Shown: in pieces, positions 24,149 through 38,594 of the stretch | Layout: every line of letters starts with the position of its first letter | How positions within the stretch are numbered: position 1 is the first letter of the stretch | DNA from: Astrothelium macrocarpum | Taxonomy: Eukaryota > Ascomycota > Dothideomycetes > Trypetheliales > Trypetheliaceae | Length of the DNA stretch: 64,000 nucleotides | Direction: 5' to 3' | Assembly (NCBI GenBank): GCA_021030915.1 | Contig: JAGEMR010000078.1 | Location: 80,860-144,859, forward strand | Notes under the pieces: generated by a model | The model's database searches: none | Told to the model about the DNA's origin: nothing | What the model saw: the letters and a program-made list of their open reading frames with translations, nothing else | Program-made: the position numbers and the translations under genes

Positions 24149-27100
24149 GATGTTAATGGAGGGTAAGGGCCTCTTAGCGGAAATTTGTGATTGGAAAACA
24201 AAGGATGATGGCCCGGGAGTACAGCGAGCGAAGGATAAGAGAAAAGGCTCTGGATGGCTAGTGAGAAGGACATGGTCGGGTCGCACCGGGGCTCTGAGCC
24301 AAGCAAATTCTCGTGTTGATCTTGTTTTGCGAATGCCCCGCAGTGGTGTTCGTTCCTCACGCTCACACGTCATTATTTGTCCCTGCAGTGGAGCTATTCG
24401 CGGCAGTACCTCTGAAGACAAGGTACCGTACCTCACAGGTCGGAGCATTGACTATGATTGCTTTCCATTTATTTACTGCCTTTTATCTCTTCCTCCGCGG
24501 ACTGGAACTATGGCGTCAGGTATTTGTTGATTAACCTATCGCAATGTAAGAATGTAGCGGACTGCGGGAAATACAAGTCATTATATTGACTTCATCTCTT
24601 CATCACAGTAAACTCGGATGTCTTGCCCTTCTCGGGGCTAATAATCAATCTAATCATTAACACTCAGGATTCCTCTGGCCGCTTCGTCATAGGGGGGTCA
24701 TATGGCCGTGTCTTTCAGTATCATCGTAACCCACCTTTTTACACGCTGTTTTTGATAAGAAAAAACATTTTTAAAACGAAGTCAACATCAGCTCTCTGCG
24801 GCATTCCTGCACACTAGATACTTTAGTGTATGATACCTATGTTAAGCCTCTCCGTATGGTGCCTCTTTCCCTCTATCAACAGCACAATACAGAAACGTTG
24901 CTCATATTTTTTGGTATCTGGTAGACTGAGACACCGAGAGGTTCTTTTGCTAGAATGAAGGTAGAGTATTCCTGCGTCCCTTTTTGGGAGTGAAGACGTC
25001 GAGAGCAATCTTTGTACTCAGGATACCCTGAAGTACACGTGCAGAGGGATAGCAGCGAAGAAAGAGACCAAACAGTAGCTGGGCCGCCATTAAATCCCGA
25101 ACCAAGGATGACCCGAGATTGAGCCGGATAAAGGGTTCCTTTAATAAAACTGAAAGTAGGCTGTTCTCGTCGGCTATTTGAGTGTTACAAGCCCAGCGTC
25201 AAAAGATTAAAAGATGTATGATGATCTTGCCTTTAATCCTTCTATTGTGCTACAGTTTCTAGACAAAGTCTCGAGTCTTTCAAAAGTGAACACTCCACCT
25301 AAGAATTGTGGATCACTGTCGATTTGGACTCGACGAATTCTGAAACTCCATTCGTAGATACTAAGATGGTCGTGAGCGTCCAACAAACACCACACACTTA
25401 GAAGAATGAATCAATATGCCATAGACAACTAAATCTACTACCCATCCCAGAGAAGAATCCTGTTGGCATAAAATATAGAACGGTGGTCCTCGTCAGCTTA
25501 CCCTTTCAGGTGGTGATTGGATTTCTAGTATTTTATGTGGCATACACACTTTTCTCAGCCTTTGCAACGCAGCAGTATATTTAACCTAGTATCTAAAGCC
25601 TGCATAGTGCAATTCAGGTCAGGAGGTATCGGTGGATGTGTTATCAAAGCTGTGACCTCTCATGTATAGTCATACTGTGGGATGTATAGACTTCTTTTCT
25701 TCAAACCAACGGCCTTGCCACCGTAACTAACCCAATGATATCTCGGCTCGAATACTGATTGCTGTTCAGCCATTCTGCTGAAACCCTGTTCAAAGATGTA
25801 GAGCCGATCTTTTTTAGGCTCGTAGGTCCATCCTTTAGGTCTCAATATCATTTACAAGTGTTTGAGTACCACGAGACGATATACCAAATGCATGTTGTAT
25901 TCCTCGATTACCCAGCCATATGAATATGAAAGAACTTCGGTAGGTAGCTAGTCTACAGCTTTGTGTTAGCGCTGCTTTCATTGACTCCCACACATGACTC
26001 CGAATTATTGCGGCAATGACAGACTTACCGCAGGGCCTCGGCCACCCTAGTTTTGCATATATGAAGATTCATGCTGTCGACTAGTATGGAACAAGCTTCC
26101 ATGTAGCAAAAATAGGGCGTGGTGATTTGATCTCACGTTTATTTGCTATACGTTCCCGTCTTTGGTTGAACCAACGAATAACAATGGTGGAATAAGGATC
26201 CAGGGTAATATCGGGCTTCTTGCACGTCCAGAAAGATTTTGTTGAACAATCCCCTAGACTTTATTCGCTGTTCTTGTTCAGATGAACGTAAATAGTAAGG
26301 CAGTCGTCTCTAGTTCCGAGAAGACTAACCCATTTCAGCATTGACTAGACTTGTCTGCCGGCTTGCGTGATTGCAAATTGGTCATTGTCGATATCCTTGT
26401 GTTCAGATATATCGTCTTGGACTGGAGATCTGGATCCAATTGGTTCAAGACTTTGGCATTGTGGAGCGTGGACTTCCATTACAACCAAGCCTCTGCCCAA
26501 GAGCCCCTTGAATCCTTATATTGATTCCGATCTCCATGTTTGAGCGACTTGTCTGCTTTAAAGTAATACAACTGTTCGACAAATCGCGTATAGTTGAGTT
26601 TGATACAGTGTCGGTTTTGGATCGAAAGCCAGGACGTAGTGGCTTGGCAAATCCTTCGATCCAAGAAGCGTATGGCAAGAACAAATGATGAACGATGATT
26701 GGATTTGTAGGGATTTGGACAAAGGAGCAGGTGTAATTAAATGATCTCTCCATTAGGCGGGGAATGCTGCCCTGAACTAGTAGATAGAATGGACATGCAA
26801 ATTAAGTTCTGAAACGTCGTTTTGCTTCCTCCCTCTGGCTAAGCGCATGATCATTGTCGGCTCATCCTTTCGCACCTGCTTTGCAAACCCAGTCTTGGGC
26901 GAAGCCTCTGCAATGCAATGCTCATGTTACAAAAGGGAAACATTGTGAGAATTCATGACGATAGCTGGAGCCACGGCTAAGACGATGCACGTCGCAAGGT
27001 TGGACACGAAGAGTCTGAAGTGAAGAAGGAGCCTGACTACCTTGGTTGATACAAATTAGATGAATGCGTGAACAAGGCAGACCTCAGGGTCCGCTTTCTG

Positions 27101-27638
27101 ATTCGTCGCCGCGATGCCGACGTGACTCGATAGCCCGGGCATATCGCCACGGCTCCAGGAAGAAGATTAAGAGCTCTATGGCACTCTATTGCCTGGCCTG
27201 GCACACAACGTCGCCAAGCGAGACTCTCCATCCTGCTCCGAAAAGCACGAGGGTAGTACAAGACTGGCCTACAGATTTTTTCAATTCTTGGCTAGGATAC
27301 AAAGAATCGAATTAGAAGTCAAATTTCGAATGCTGTTAGATGGCAAATGAGAAAGGCGAACAATATCAATTTTTGCAGGGTTTTTATTGTGGCGGGCCAA
27401 TACAAACCCCAAATACTGAAATCGTCATAATATTATGACGAGCTTAATGATATGACTAGATCATGTTTGCTTCGAAGGGAATCACGTTTTTTCTGTCGAT
27501 AAAAGTGGGGCCATGAAAATTATCCAGTCCCGCTTTTCTTCAATTCGGCCCCCGGACGGATCCTTGATGACATGGCAGATCTCCTTTTCTCATATCTTTT
27601 TTCACTTTCCAACGATACACTCACACAAGATAAGCGTC
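24149..27638. other. Divergent intergenic region of 3.5 kb, no gene seen
   Basis: This lies between the starts of phospholipase D (minus) and the oxygenase gene (plus). ORFs are all short (under ~130 codons) and without family content. A 63-codon minus-strand ORF at 25660-25851 is the most protein-like but cannot be supported alone. The sequence is moderately AT-rich. Parts may be old, decayed repeats, but no boundaries are visible. Confidence 0.4.
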
Positions 27639-28806
27639 ATGACCGCAGTGGTGACTGCTTCCCAAAAGCTGGAAGTACCGATTATCAACATTGAACTCTT
27701 TCTCCATGGCAACCGCGAAGATCGCATATCTATTGCAAAGAGTCTCGACATTGCGTTGAGCTCATTCAGTCTCGTGTATGTGAGCAACCATGGGATCCCG
27801 CAGTATAAGATTGATGATGCGTTCAAGTGGGTAGGTAACACATGAAGATTTCGTATGCCTCAGTTCATGCCCTACCCAATGTTCGTCTCACTACAACGCA
27901 GAACGCTGGATCTCGTTTTCCGTGCCAGCGGCAGTATGAGCGTCGATCACGCTGATTGATTTGGTGATCGTCTTCTCATAGAGCAAGCAATTCTTTTCGC
28001 TTCCAGGCAATGACAAGAATATGACCAAACGATATCACACCGTGGGAAGTGAAATCATTCGCTCTCAGACAAGCGCTAAAGAAGCTTTGGGCATTCACAG
28101 CCCATTTCGGGACGCATTGACTAAGGAGTGGAGCATGGAAGAGAAAATACCGGGCTTCCGATCATCCATAGAAGACTTTTGGTCAGAATGCGCGCGGCTT
28201 ATGAAAGATTTGCTTGACTGTACAACATTTGCTTTGAAGCTTGCAGAAGAACATTCACTTGCAAAGTACCACAGCAATCAACTCCACGCTTTGGATCTGA
28301 TCCACTATCCTGATTTACAGAAAGACCGTCCCAGTGCGGATGCAGAACTACAAATGGCGACACATTCAGACTCTTCAACATTCACACTTTTGTTCCAAGA
28401 GAACCGACACGTCCTTAGCCATCTGGAAATCGGGGATCGAGCATCTGTAACAGGGAAAACTAGTGCAGCCACCTTTGAACGTCGTGGTGGGCTGTTCAAA
28501 TCCATTGAACCACAAGAGGGTATGATACTGGCCAATGTTGGCTATTTACTTTCGAGATGGACAAATGGTCGATATAAAAGTACAATACATCGTGTGGTCA
28601 ATTCCAGAGCCGGTGCTTCCAATGAAGGTATTGGGTCAACAGAGAGGTTCAGTATCGCTTTCTTTGGACAGCCAGACGCCGGAACTATTATAGATGCCCT
28701 GCCTGGAACCTGGGACACAGATACTCCTAAGCGGGGGGAACCCTTGGATGTTGATGCATATCGCAAAAGGAAATTTGAAGAAATTTCTCCTAAAGTTTCT
28801 GGCTAA
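27639..28806 (+). CDS. 2-oxoglutarate/Fe(II)-dependent dioxygenase (isopenicillin N synthase-like fold)
   Basis: There are two exons, 27639-27830 and 27982-28806, giving 338 residues. The 151-base intron has a GTAGGT donor and a CTCATAG acceptor. It begins MTAVVTASQK and has the family's N-terminal block (VPIINIELF, then FSLVYVSNHGIP). The iron ligands are H192 and D194 (HSD) and H267 (IHRVV). The 2-oxoglutarate carboxylate is read by R286 and S288 of RFS. All are present, so the enzyme should be active. These enzymes couple decarboxylation of 2-oxoglutarate to oxidation of a small molecule. The substrate cannot be told from sequence. It faces the alpha/beta hydrolase gene. No polyketide or peptide synthase lies nearby, so a metabolite cluster is not supported. 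Confidence 0.9.
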
Positions 28807-29346
28807 TCAATAATAGATGATGACCGCGTTGTCCATGTTAGTGCAGAGAAACGTCAAGTCCTGAACTTTGCATACTTTTTGATGGAAATGTTGTAAAGCC
28901 GCGTCTATAGACTACTTCAATAGTCTGGGGTTTTTGAAACTTGTCTTCGAAAGAGAACGTGATATAGTGGAGGGCATCAGCGGTATCGTTATCAGTGATG
29001 GCATGTAGAGGTTTCTTGTTACTTGGCAAATTCTATTGGATTTCAACGCCTCTGGCCATAATAACATTTTGAGAAATGATCCAACTCATATATCCTGGGT
29101 GCGTCGTTGCACCATTTAGCTACTGACTCCATTCTTATCGGGGATTGAGCTGGGTCATCAAGATCAGCATTAAGTAAGATCAAAGATTGAGAGCATATAC
29201 AAAAATCGATTCTGTCTCGATCGGACTATATTTACGCAAATTGCGAAGATTTAATTAACGGTACGTTCTATTCCATATCATCTGCATCCTCGGTTCTTGA
29301 CAATCAGCGTTCGACTTCGACAATGAATGTCTACCCGCAGTCACGG
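28807..29346. other. Convergent intergenic region, no gene seen
   Basis: These 540 bases lie between the stops of the oxygenase and the hydrolase. They are AT-rich with no ORF of note. Confidence 0.5.
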
Positions 29347-30157
29347 TTACGCATATTTCTTCAAAATCGCGACCAATTCATCAATCTTGCTGAGAATTGG
29401 ATTGTGACCAGTTTCGAGGTATTCTTCCACGTCAAAAGCGCTCGGCTGCACTTCTTTAACATTCTCTACCATTTGAGCCTGCTGCGCGGGCGAAATGACA
29501 CGGTCATGGAGACAATGGACGTATGTCGACGGAATATCTCTCCACGCTTCGTATTTCTGTTTACTCCATAGCGCAGCGACACTTTGCCATTTCGTCAGAG
29601 AGTACCAATGCTCGCTATCGGCAGGATCAAGATCATGAAAGCAAGCGTGTAGGGCCGCTTCTTTGTTCATACACATCGCATCGGCCTTTCTGGTTGGTCA
29701 GGTATCGAGTCTACGTGAGGAGATCATTTATGCTCACATTTTCGTCATACTGCCCGTAAGCCTTGATACTGTCGTAATCTCCAGCCCCATGGACCGTTTC
29801 GCCCTCTCTCAGTGCAAAAGAAGTCACATAAACTAAGCGCACCACCCCACCCTTTGTACCTTCTTTCTCACGCTGGGCTTTATTGAGGTTTTGCAAAGCC
29901 CCCGTGCCCGGAATGCCTCCATATGAGTGCATGAATACTACAACGTCCTTTCCAGCTTCGGCTAAGGCGTTGACTGTTGTGCGGACGGCTTCAATGTCGG
30001 CGGAGTTATCTTGCATTTTGGGCACCTTGTCTCCAACTGACGGATAATCGATAATGTCTACGGGAAACCCCTCCTTTTGAAGCGCCTGAGACAATGGTTC
30101 GTACAGGGTAGGAGGCTGCGTTGCACCATGAACAATAACAACTGTTGGATTTGTCAT
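29347..30157 (-). CDS. Alpha/beta-hydrolase family protein
   Basis: There are two exons on the minus strand, 30157-29738 and 29685-29347, giving 252 residues. The 52-base intron has a GTGAGC donor. Of several possible acceptors, only the AG ending at 29686 keeps the frame. The N-terminal strand and oxyanion loop read VVIVHGATQPP, and the nucleophile elbow is MHSYGGIPG with S78. The likely acid is D201 (HDRVI) and the catalytic base is H234 (TGHNPILS). No signal peptide is present, so it should be cytosolic. It resembles the AB_hydrolase_6 group that includes many fungal esterases and the EST/HNL-type plant enzymes. The substrate is unknown. It lies tail to tail with the dioxygenase gene. Confidence 0.88.
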
Positions 30158-32375
30158 GGCTGAGTATCCCAGTGAATGAAAACGAATGGGTGTGTTTTCC
30201 AGGAACGGTTAGGGGAAGAAAAATGAATGAAATTCCGTCTGACAAGCAAGTATAGAGATCTGAAGGTTCTTCCTGGATCCAAAGAGTGCCAGTCACTTGT
30301 GTTGCATTGATACTTTTCCCAGAGCCTCCGCCTATTTATACTCGCGACCGTACTGCATACCTAACATTTCAGGCCTTTTTGTTTAGCTAGTAGGATATGT
30401 AAACATAGCCAAGAGAAGTATAGTAGCTTTTGCTTTGTTCATGGGCTATTTCCGATGTTGTAGAAAAGATTAGAAATGATGGTTTCCCTGGCGTCTTTGT
30501 ATTGCGAGTCTTCGTCCGTATATCGTCCGTCGTACCAGTCCTTGTTAAAACGTCGCTGGTTTAATTAGCCGCCCATACCTGTAGCTTACCACCACCAATT
30601 TTGCTTTATGTGCAAAATTTTGGATGATTAATTTTGTCTCCGGAGCAGACGGAAATTCCTTGATTGCAAAGCTAATTTGTCTTGAGCTATCCTTTTGAGA
30701 CCGTGCAACGCTTTACCCATTTCCCCATAGCCTTCTTCGGAGGCCTGAATTCTCAATAGCTATTCGATGAAACCGGCGTTCCAATCGGCATAGATTGACT
30801 TCAACAGATTGGCTTTGGACGAAAATGGCAAAATATTGCTGAAGTCTGCTTCTTGATTTTGTTGACACGCTTTGGCATGGTGCAGATCGCGACTTAGAGG
30901 GATTTGTCTTCAGGATCGACACTTCTAGATTTTGAAACATTCGCTAACAAAAGGACGTAGGCGAATCCTACATTTCCTTGTCCTTGACCATATAACTGAG
31001 ATTCAACCATTTGGATGTGCAGAAGAAAATCGAAGGATGAAGAACATTTAGGAGATGCCGATTGGGCGAGTTCCTATTCTGCAAAGATGATTGCTGACAC
31101 AAACTGTGGTAGTTGACAGCATGGGTTTCCGAGGCGGTTCTGATAGTATTGCAATTTGGCTTGAAGAAGTCTCATGCGCTTTGATGGCACACTGACTAAT
31201 GACGGCGTTACACATTTGCCGCCTCGCTTTAGATCCTCTGACACACAGGCGAAGTGCATTGGAGGAAGGGAAGGATTTAGTGTCTTTTAGATGGCTTGGA
31301 CTGAGGGCTCAACCTTCCGTATCGAGTCAAGGGCCTGGAGCCCGGAGTCTTCGCGATTCATTGAAATATTTTCATATAAAATTGGTTTATTATCCAAAGC
31401 CAATCCCGTGCAATCCGACTCATGCTATCATGAGCATAACCAACATTGTACTGGGGTACATGAGGCTTGGCCCATGAATGGGAACGTGAACATGTCTGGC
31501 ACATTTCTAAGAAGCGAAATGCTGTTATGCTTGATTTTGATGTACGAATTCATCATTCTTATCTAACCGTCTCAGGCCATCGTGCTGTTGTCCCCTAGAA
31601 TTCCTATTCAGTCATGACGTTTCTACTCAAAGTACATTTGCTTGTGGAAGGATCAATCCCCGGAGGAGCACGCCATAATTCGGGGACTGATCCTGCACGC
31701 TCTGTGAATCAAATCGAAAGAGACAAACACGGAACGAATCCTTGCCCTGTTAAACAACCTGATAACGTCATGCCTAATTTGCGCCAAGTGCCCTAGTTCA
31801 AACAATTCCACGACCAAACCATCATTCCGTAGGCAAGAAAGACGTGATAGACCCCCCTTTGCAAAGCTGATACGAGGCCCACAATTCCATGGATCAAGGA
31901 AATTTGAACGTGATTAAGACTATACACCACATTCATAAGGCCGTTTTCTTTGGTATGAAGTAGGTAAACGAAGATGACAGAGAAGGAATTCAGCGCTTTT
32001 TGTCCGGAGGCAGTGAATCAGTGGGTCAACCTCCGATGGCCCTGGCTGAACACAATGCCAATGCAAGTTTGGTGAGAACGCCATGAACACCAATGCTGAA
32101 AAACGAGAAAGACCACCGTCGGTCAGAAGATGCAACGGCAAGGAATCGAAAGACATATAGGACACCTGATATCGGCGGAAAGGGTGCCGACCAAGTTCCG
32201 AGAATGGTGGATCTACTGCGACTCATAACGCATCGAGATGAAAACCCAGAGTCTGCAGAAATATGCACGGTGAGGTTGATCGGTCATCTGAATAGATTTT
32301 TCCGGAAAGCAGTGACTGCATTCGGGAAGCGATGTTGCTCATAGCATCTGGGCGGGACCTTGAGACATGAGTGAA
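30158..32375. other. Intergenic region of 2.2 kb, no gene seen
   Basis: This lies upstream of the hydrolase and downstream of the G-alpha gene, both on the minus strand. Only small, mutually overlapping ORFs are present and none is convincing. Confidence 0.45.
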
Positions 32376-33708
32376 TCAAAGTATGCCCGAGTCTTTCAGT
32401 GCATTTTGGAGAATGGTTTCCTTGACAGCTGCAAACACCAACCGTATATTCGAAGTATCCGTCGCTTGTGTAAGACTGTGACAGAGTCAATTCCATTCAC
32501 TCCCAATTCCGTCACATCTTTAGGGCACATACTGAGGATAAAGATTGAGGTGTGCGCGATTGACTTGGTTGAATCTCCAAAGTAGATATTTTGCAGCTCG
32601 ATTGACATCATTGCCACCCGAATAGTCGGGGAAGTAGTTGCCCAATGGCGATTTGCCAAGCTTCGCTTTGAATAGATCGACCTTGTTGAGGAAAAGGATG
32701 ATGCTCGTTCGCATGAACCACCGCGAGTTGACAACTGAATCAAAGAGCACGAGACTCTCCATCATTCGATTCTTCAAAAGAAGTCAGTTTATATCTTTAT
32801 TCCAATCATGCAGGCTAACCTGGCTGCTCTCTTCTAAAAGGACTTGATCATATTCACTCAGAGCAACGCAGAATATGATGGATGTGACGTTCTCGAAGCA
32901 ATGAATCCACTTTTTCCGTTCGCTTCGTTGCCCACCCACGTCAAACATGCTACAAAAGGATTAGCTGGCGTCTCCCCTGCTATGGAGGTAGTGTTACTGT
33001 ATGCTTAGTTGACCCATCACAAACCGCGTCTCGTATATACCAGTGGTCTTTGTTCTTGCTCGAAGCACGTCAGCTTCGACTGGAATGTAATCTGGGGCTG
33101 CTATTCGATTAACTTCTTCGAAGAAACTATGACTATCAGCAGGCACGGTCAATGAGCGCCCATCCCCCTTCCAGGACTTACTAGGGTGCTGAATCCATGA
33201 GATAAAATTCACTCGAGTGGTCCAGGATCTTCGGTATTGCTTTGTCATTCCACAAGGCTGTTATCGCTTGGCCTACCCGCATATCCAATGCTGAATGCGG
33301 ATCGGGATCAACGCTGTAATCCATCAAATAGACGCAATACTCTTCGGTGCCTGGCGCCTCTGGTTGAATGTCGAATTGTCGCATGGCGGCTATGAGAGCC
33401 TTCGCACAGTCAAGGACGTTTTTGTATATGGTCAGACGGTACATGGCCAACTCATCCACGGTATACCCGTTCTGGTGTATGATTTTCATCTGCTTGACAA
33501 TTGTTGATTTGCCGCTCTCGCCAGAACCTGGAGAAGTGAGATTGAGTTTGGCTCCCTACCGAGATGAGAACGGAGCTGACATACCCAGTAGCAATATCTT
33601 GCATTCTCGCTTTAACCGTCTCGAGTCTTCTTCAAGCTTTTTGTCAATCATCTGACTTCTCTTCTTCATCTCTCCGTCCTCGTCATTTTTGCTAATGCAG
33701 ACGCCCAT
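32376..33708 (-). CDS. ganB: Heterotrimeric G-protein alpha subunit, group III (GanB/Gna-3/Gpa3 type)
   Basis: There are six exons on the minus strand: 33708-33585, 33527-33182, 33126-32998, 32949-32820, 32771-32533 and 32475-32376. They give 355 residues, the usual G-alpha length. The start MGVCIS has G2 for myristoylation and C4 for palmitoylation. The P-loop is GSGESGKST (42-50). Switch I has R181 and T184, switch II has DVGGQ with Q207, the guanine motif is NKVD, and the C-terminus is ALKDSGIL. The N-terminal block ([18 protein letters not shown]) and the DSGIL end fit group III fungal alphas. In relatives this subunit couples nutrient receptors to adenylate cyclase and controls germination and conidiation. 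The role here is inferred. All nucleotide-binding residues are intact. It is divergent from hog1, 2.7 kb away. Confidence 0.94.
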
Positions 33709-36405
33709 GTCAGCGGTAAGTGGCCAAGACCCGAGGGCCGGCCAACGGGTGCGGTGCGCGGGCGGTGACGATGATTCAGTTCGAACACGATCAAAGCAGG
33801 CGCATCACAGCTTCAGGTTGGGACAGGCAACAGGATGGCAAGCACTCGGTAAGGTGGTGTTTGTCCTGGAGCTCGAGCGGAGGCTTGCGGTAAGGTGCGG
33901 TTACGATCCCAGTTAGGTTAAGCGCCAGGTAGACGTGCCGGGAAAGTGGACTTCTTTGTTGGAGGACAAGCAGAAGACGAGTGGAGCCACTCGCCAGCGG
34001 GAGAAGGCACCCTTTGGTGCCGGGCAAGCTGGAGGACGAGATTCCTGGGATGAGAGCAACGACGAAGCCGCAAGCCGGTCGGCGGTGATGTGCAGTTGGG
34101 GATCCCTGTACTCGTCGCGTGGACGGCCGTGCGCACGACCACGCACCCTCCTGCTGTTCTCCAGGCGAGATTGGCCGCCAGACGGGAGCGAGTTCCGCAG
34201 CCGACGAGAGCTGGGGCGCGGATGGCGAGTCGCGGACGGGGCTCCTTGCGTTGCGGGTGTCGTGAGGTGAGCAAGTGACGAGCTCGACGCCGCACGAGGG
34301 TGTGGGAGCGGAGAGCGTGGGTGTGGGCTGCAGATTGCGGAGCTGATGAAAGCAGCCACGGACGCGGAAAATGAAAGGCAAAATAAAGTCGACCTCAGTG
34401 GTCGGGCGACGAGAGGGGCAGTTTGGCCCTAGGACAGCATTTCGAGCCGCCGCCGCCTTCGTCTGGACAGCAAAGCCACACCCAATGCGCCGAGGGATTT
34501 GTAGAATGGTGCAAAGCGTGCAACTACAATTCTCTAAGTTAGGCACCTAAGGTATCCTATTCTACGCACCACGGCTGCTTGCTTGCTCTTCGTGCCATCC
34601 CCACATCCGTCACAGAGGCAGGCTGGTGGCAGCGGTAAGGGCGGTGGGAAGGACGGCAAGCCTGATTTCCTGATCTACACATCGAGACACACCGACTGAC
34701 AGAATTCGGACGGCCTCGCCAGACACTTCCACTAAGCGCGCGCCCACAGCCCTCTCAAATGGGCATGGCTCATTGTTTCCACGCGCCATCTCCACAACGC
34801 CCTGTTGTGAAAGGCTGGTGTGGCATGGCATGATTGAAGCAATTCTGGCCGAGTCCATCTTCATTGGAAGCAGTTGATGAGGTGTTTATGCCATCCCTGG
34901 CAAAGACGTCGCATGTACCTGTTCGTTATCTAGCAGACGGTCCTTCTGCTCGCCCACATTGCTCGTCTCTCAGTTGGCTTTGTGTGGGGAGCTATCCTGT
35001 CTGTCAACACTCGGACCGTCTAATGCTAAAACTGGTCGGACGCGCAAAGGAAGCAACAAAGTTGAGCATCCTTGAGATCGCCAAGGTTGGGCCGCCATTT
35101 CTAACGGAATTGCGCATCCAAGGAACTCTACAGCTGTTTCAAACCTTATACACGTTGAATGAGCGGGATGGATGCAACCGGACGGCCTTGAATTCTGTTT
35201 GCACAGATCCTTTGTTTAGAAGCATCCATCATGGGACCAAACACGAACACTTTGGTGAAAGAGCGTGGCAGACGAGACGGGCCCCTGTCCGGAGTTAGCG
35301 GGCGAATGCGCTCCTTCGTTTCGTGATCGATGAGTTTCAGGAGCGACATCGAATCGTTTTTTCAACGCTCAAGCAGGGCCCCGATTATTCCCGGATCTAT
35401 TAGCCAACGACTATAAGCAAAAACCAGCATTGATCTAACAGGCCGGCAGAATGCTCGCGATTTGTAACTTGTCTACACGTTGGAACATGCAAAACACAGA
35501 CAACTGCCGATCATTACCTGTAATGACGGCGGCTTGCCACATCTACTTTAAATAGGTTGGCGTTCCTAAACTGGCTTCGCGCTTGCTATCCGACTTGTGC
35601 TTAATAGTGAAACCAAATCAATCTTTGAATCAACAGAGGCTTTGGGGGCCACACCACGGTCCTGTATGCACTCTTGACAATCGAGATAGTAATCCAGTGA
35701 CGGGAATAATTGATCGGCCTGAGCCCATGACAGACACGTGGACACTTGGTCGTAATGATGTAATATGGGCAAAGTCCGCCCTACCGTTCTGATCGTTGTG
35801 TAGCGATTGGCCAGGTGCCTCTGCGTGCCTCAGCAGTGCGTGCTGTCTGTACACGCGGATGGCTAAGGTATTTGAATGTCAAGGTAGTTTGCGTTGTCAG
35901 AACGGCGATCAACAACAGACAGCCCGGATGCGGTAGCGAGGAAAATCAAAGCGGCCCTATCCGTCTGATGCAAGTGTTTTTCCGCATCGAACGGCCGCGA
36001 TGGTCCTGTCGATCTGTTGACAAGTCCGTGGACCCAATCATCCACTTGTCAAGAGGCCCATCAACGGATTCGGATCCGAGCCGGCTGCGACGCAAAAGGA
36101 AGGCGGAGCGTGTTCACGAAGGGAGCACAGCGGCGTGACGGTTGCGATCTCGATCTCAGCCGCGCTATGGTCGCGGTGAGAGAATGGCGGCAGCTTTGGA
36201 ACATGGCAAAGCTGGCAGGCCAGGCCCGATGGGGCATGAAGCCGAGCCCGAGCGCGCAATCCCGCATCCCACTTTCTGAAAGCAAGGCCACTTCCCCAGC
36301 GCACCGCCACGCCTACGACACTCCATCTGCCTCGACACCTTCACGTCCACAGCATTACCATTCTCGTCGTTCAATCGCCGCGACTCCGGCCCTCCTGCGC
36401 TCATC
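33709..36405. promoter_or_regulatory. Long divergent upstream region of ganB and hog1
   Basis: These 2.7 kb lie between two head-to-head signalling genes. The ganB-proximal 0.8 kb and the 0.4 kb just before hog1 are G+C-rich and open in several frames. None of those frames shows family content, and they contradict each other, so they are read as leader and promoter DNA. No specific site is claimed. Confidence 0.45.
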
Positions 36406-37933
<1,528 letters not shown>

Positions 37934-38594
37934 CTCCAAGCTCGTGACACCTAACGTTGTTTACAAGGCATCAACCCTGACCCTCTGATGCAAATGACTG
38001 CAGCGCCGACTTTTGGGTTCTTCTCGGATCACGCTTTACTTATATGATATGAAAACTTCATTGCGTTCGGTGTATGTACGACTGGCGTGGCCTCGGAGGA
38101 TGGGACTGGCAATTCATACCCTGCGTGGGATGATCTCGTTGGGATGAATGGATAAGACGTCGACCCACGGCGAACGGTTTCTGCGAGAGGGTTGCATTGT
38201 TCCGAGCCTCCATTGTAATAGATTCGTACAAGCTTAGCAGTTAATAAACAATCGTGGAATTGCCGAATTCATTTGCTGTATCTTGCATCTTATGTGATCT
38301 TTACATAGTTGCAAGTCATCTTAGTAAAGCGTGTAACTTGCAATTGACACAAACAAATATATTCTGGATCCATTGGAGATGACTTCCTCCAAAATGATGA
38401 ATCCATGTCAACCACGTGGCGGTGTAACCTGGAGTTGGTTTCCAAAAAAACCCTTTTTGCAATCATTGAGTGTCAAACTATCTCCAAACGCCCTTGTCAG
38501 CACTTTAATTCTTCCCATACGTTAGTCGAATCTTCCACATAATGCTAGCCTCCTGTTCGATTCAGTTCAGTGTACGGTGATCAATGCATCCAGA
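37934..38594. other. Intergenic region between hog1 and avl9, no gene seen
   Basis: These 661 bases contain the hog1 3' region and the avl9 promoter. The genes are in tandem. No ORF of note. Confidence 0.5.

Noticed and set aside
25660..25851. 63-codon minus-strand ORF with repeated Tyr/Lys-rich ends
   Set aside because: Looks vaguely protein-like, but no family, splice or conservation evidence can be seen.
27639..30157. Secondary-metabolite cluster around the oxygenase
   Set aside because: No polyketide synthase, peptide synthetase, terpene cyclase, transporter or cluster regulator is present nearby.
33791..34546. 251-codon minus-strand ORF upstream of ganB
   Set aside because: It lies in the G+C-rich leader region and competes with three other frames. 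Pro/Ser/Arg-heavy content suggests non-coding DNA.
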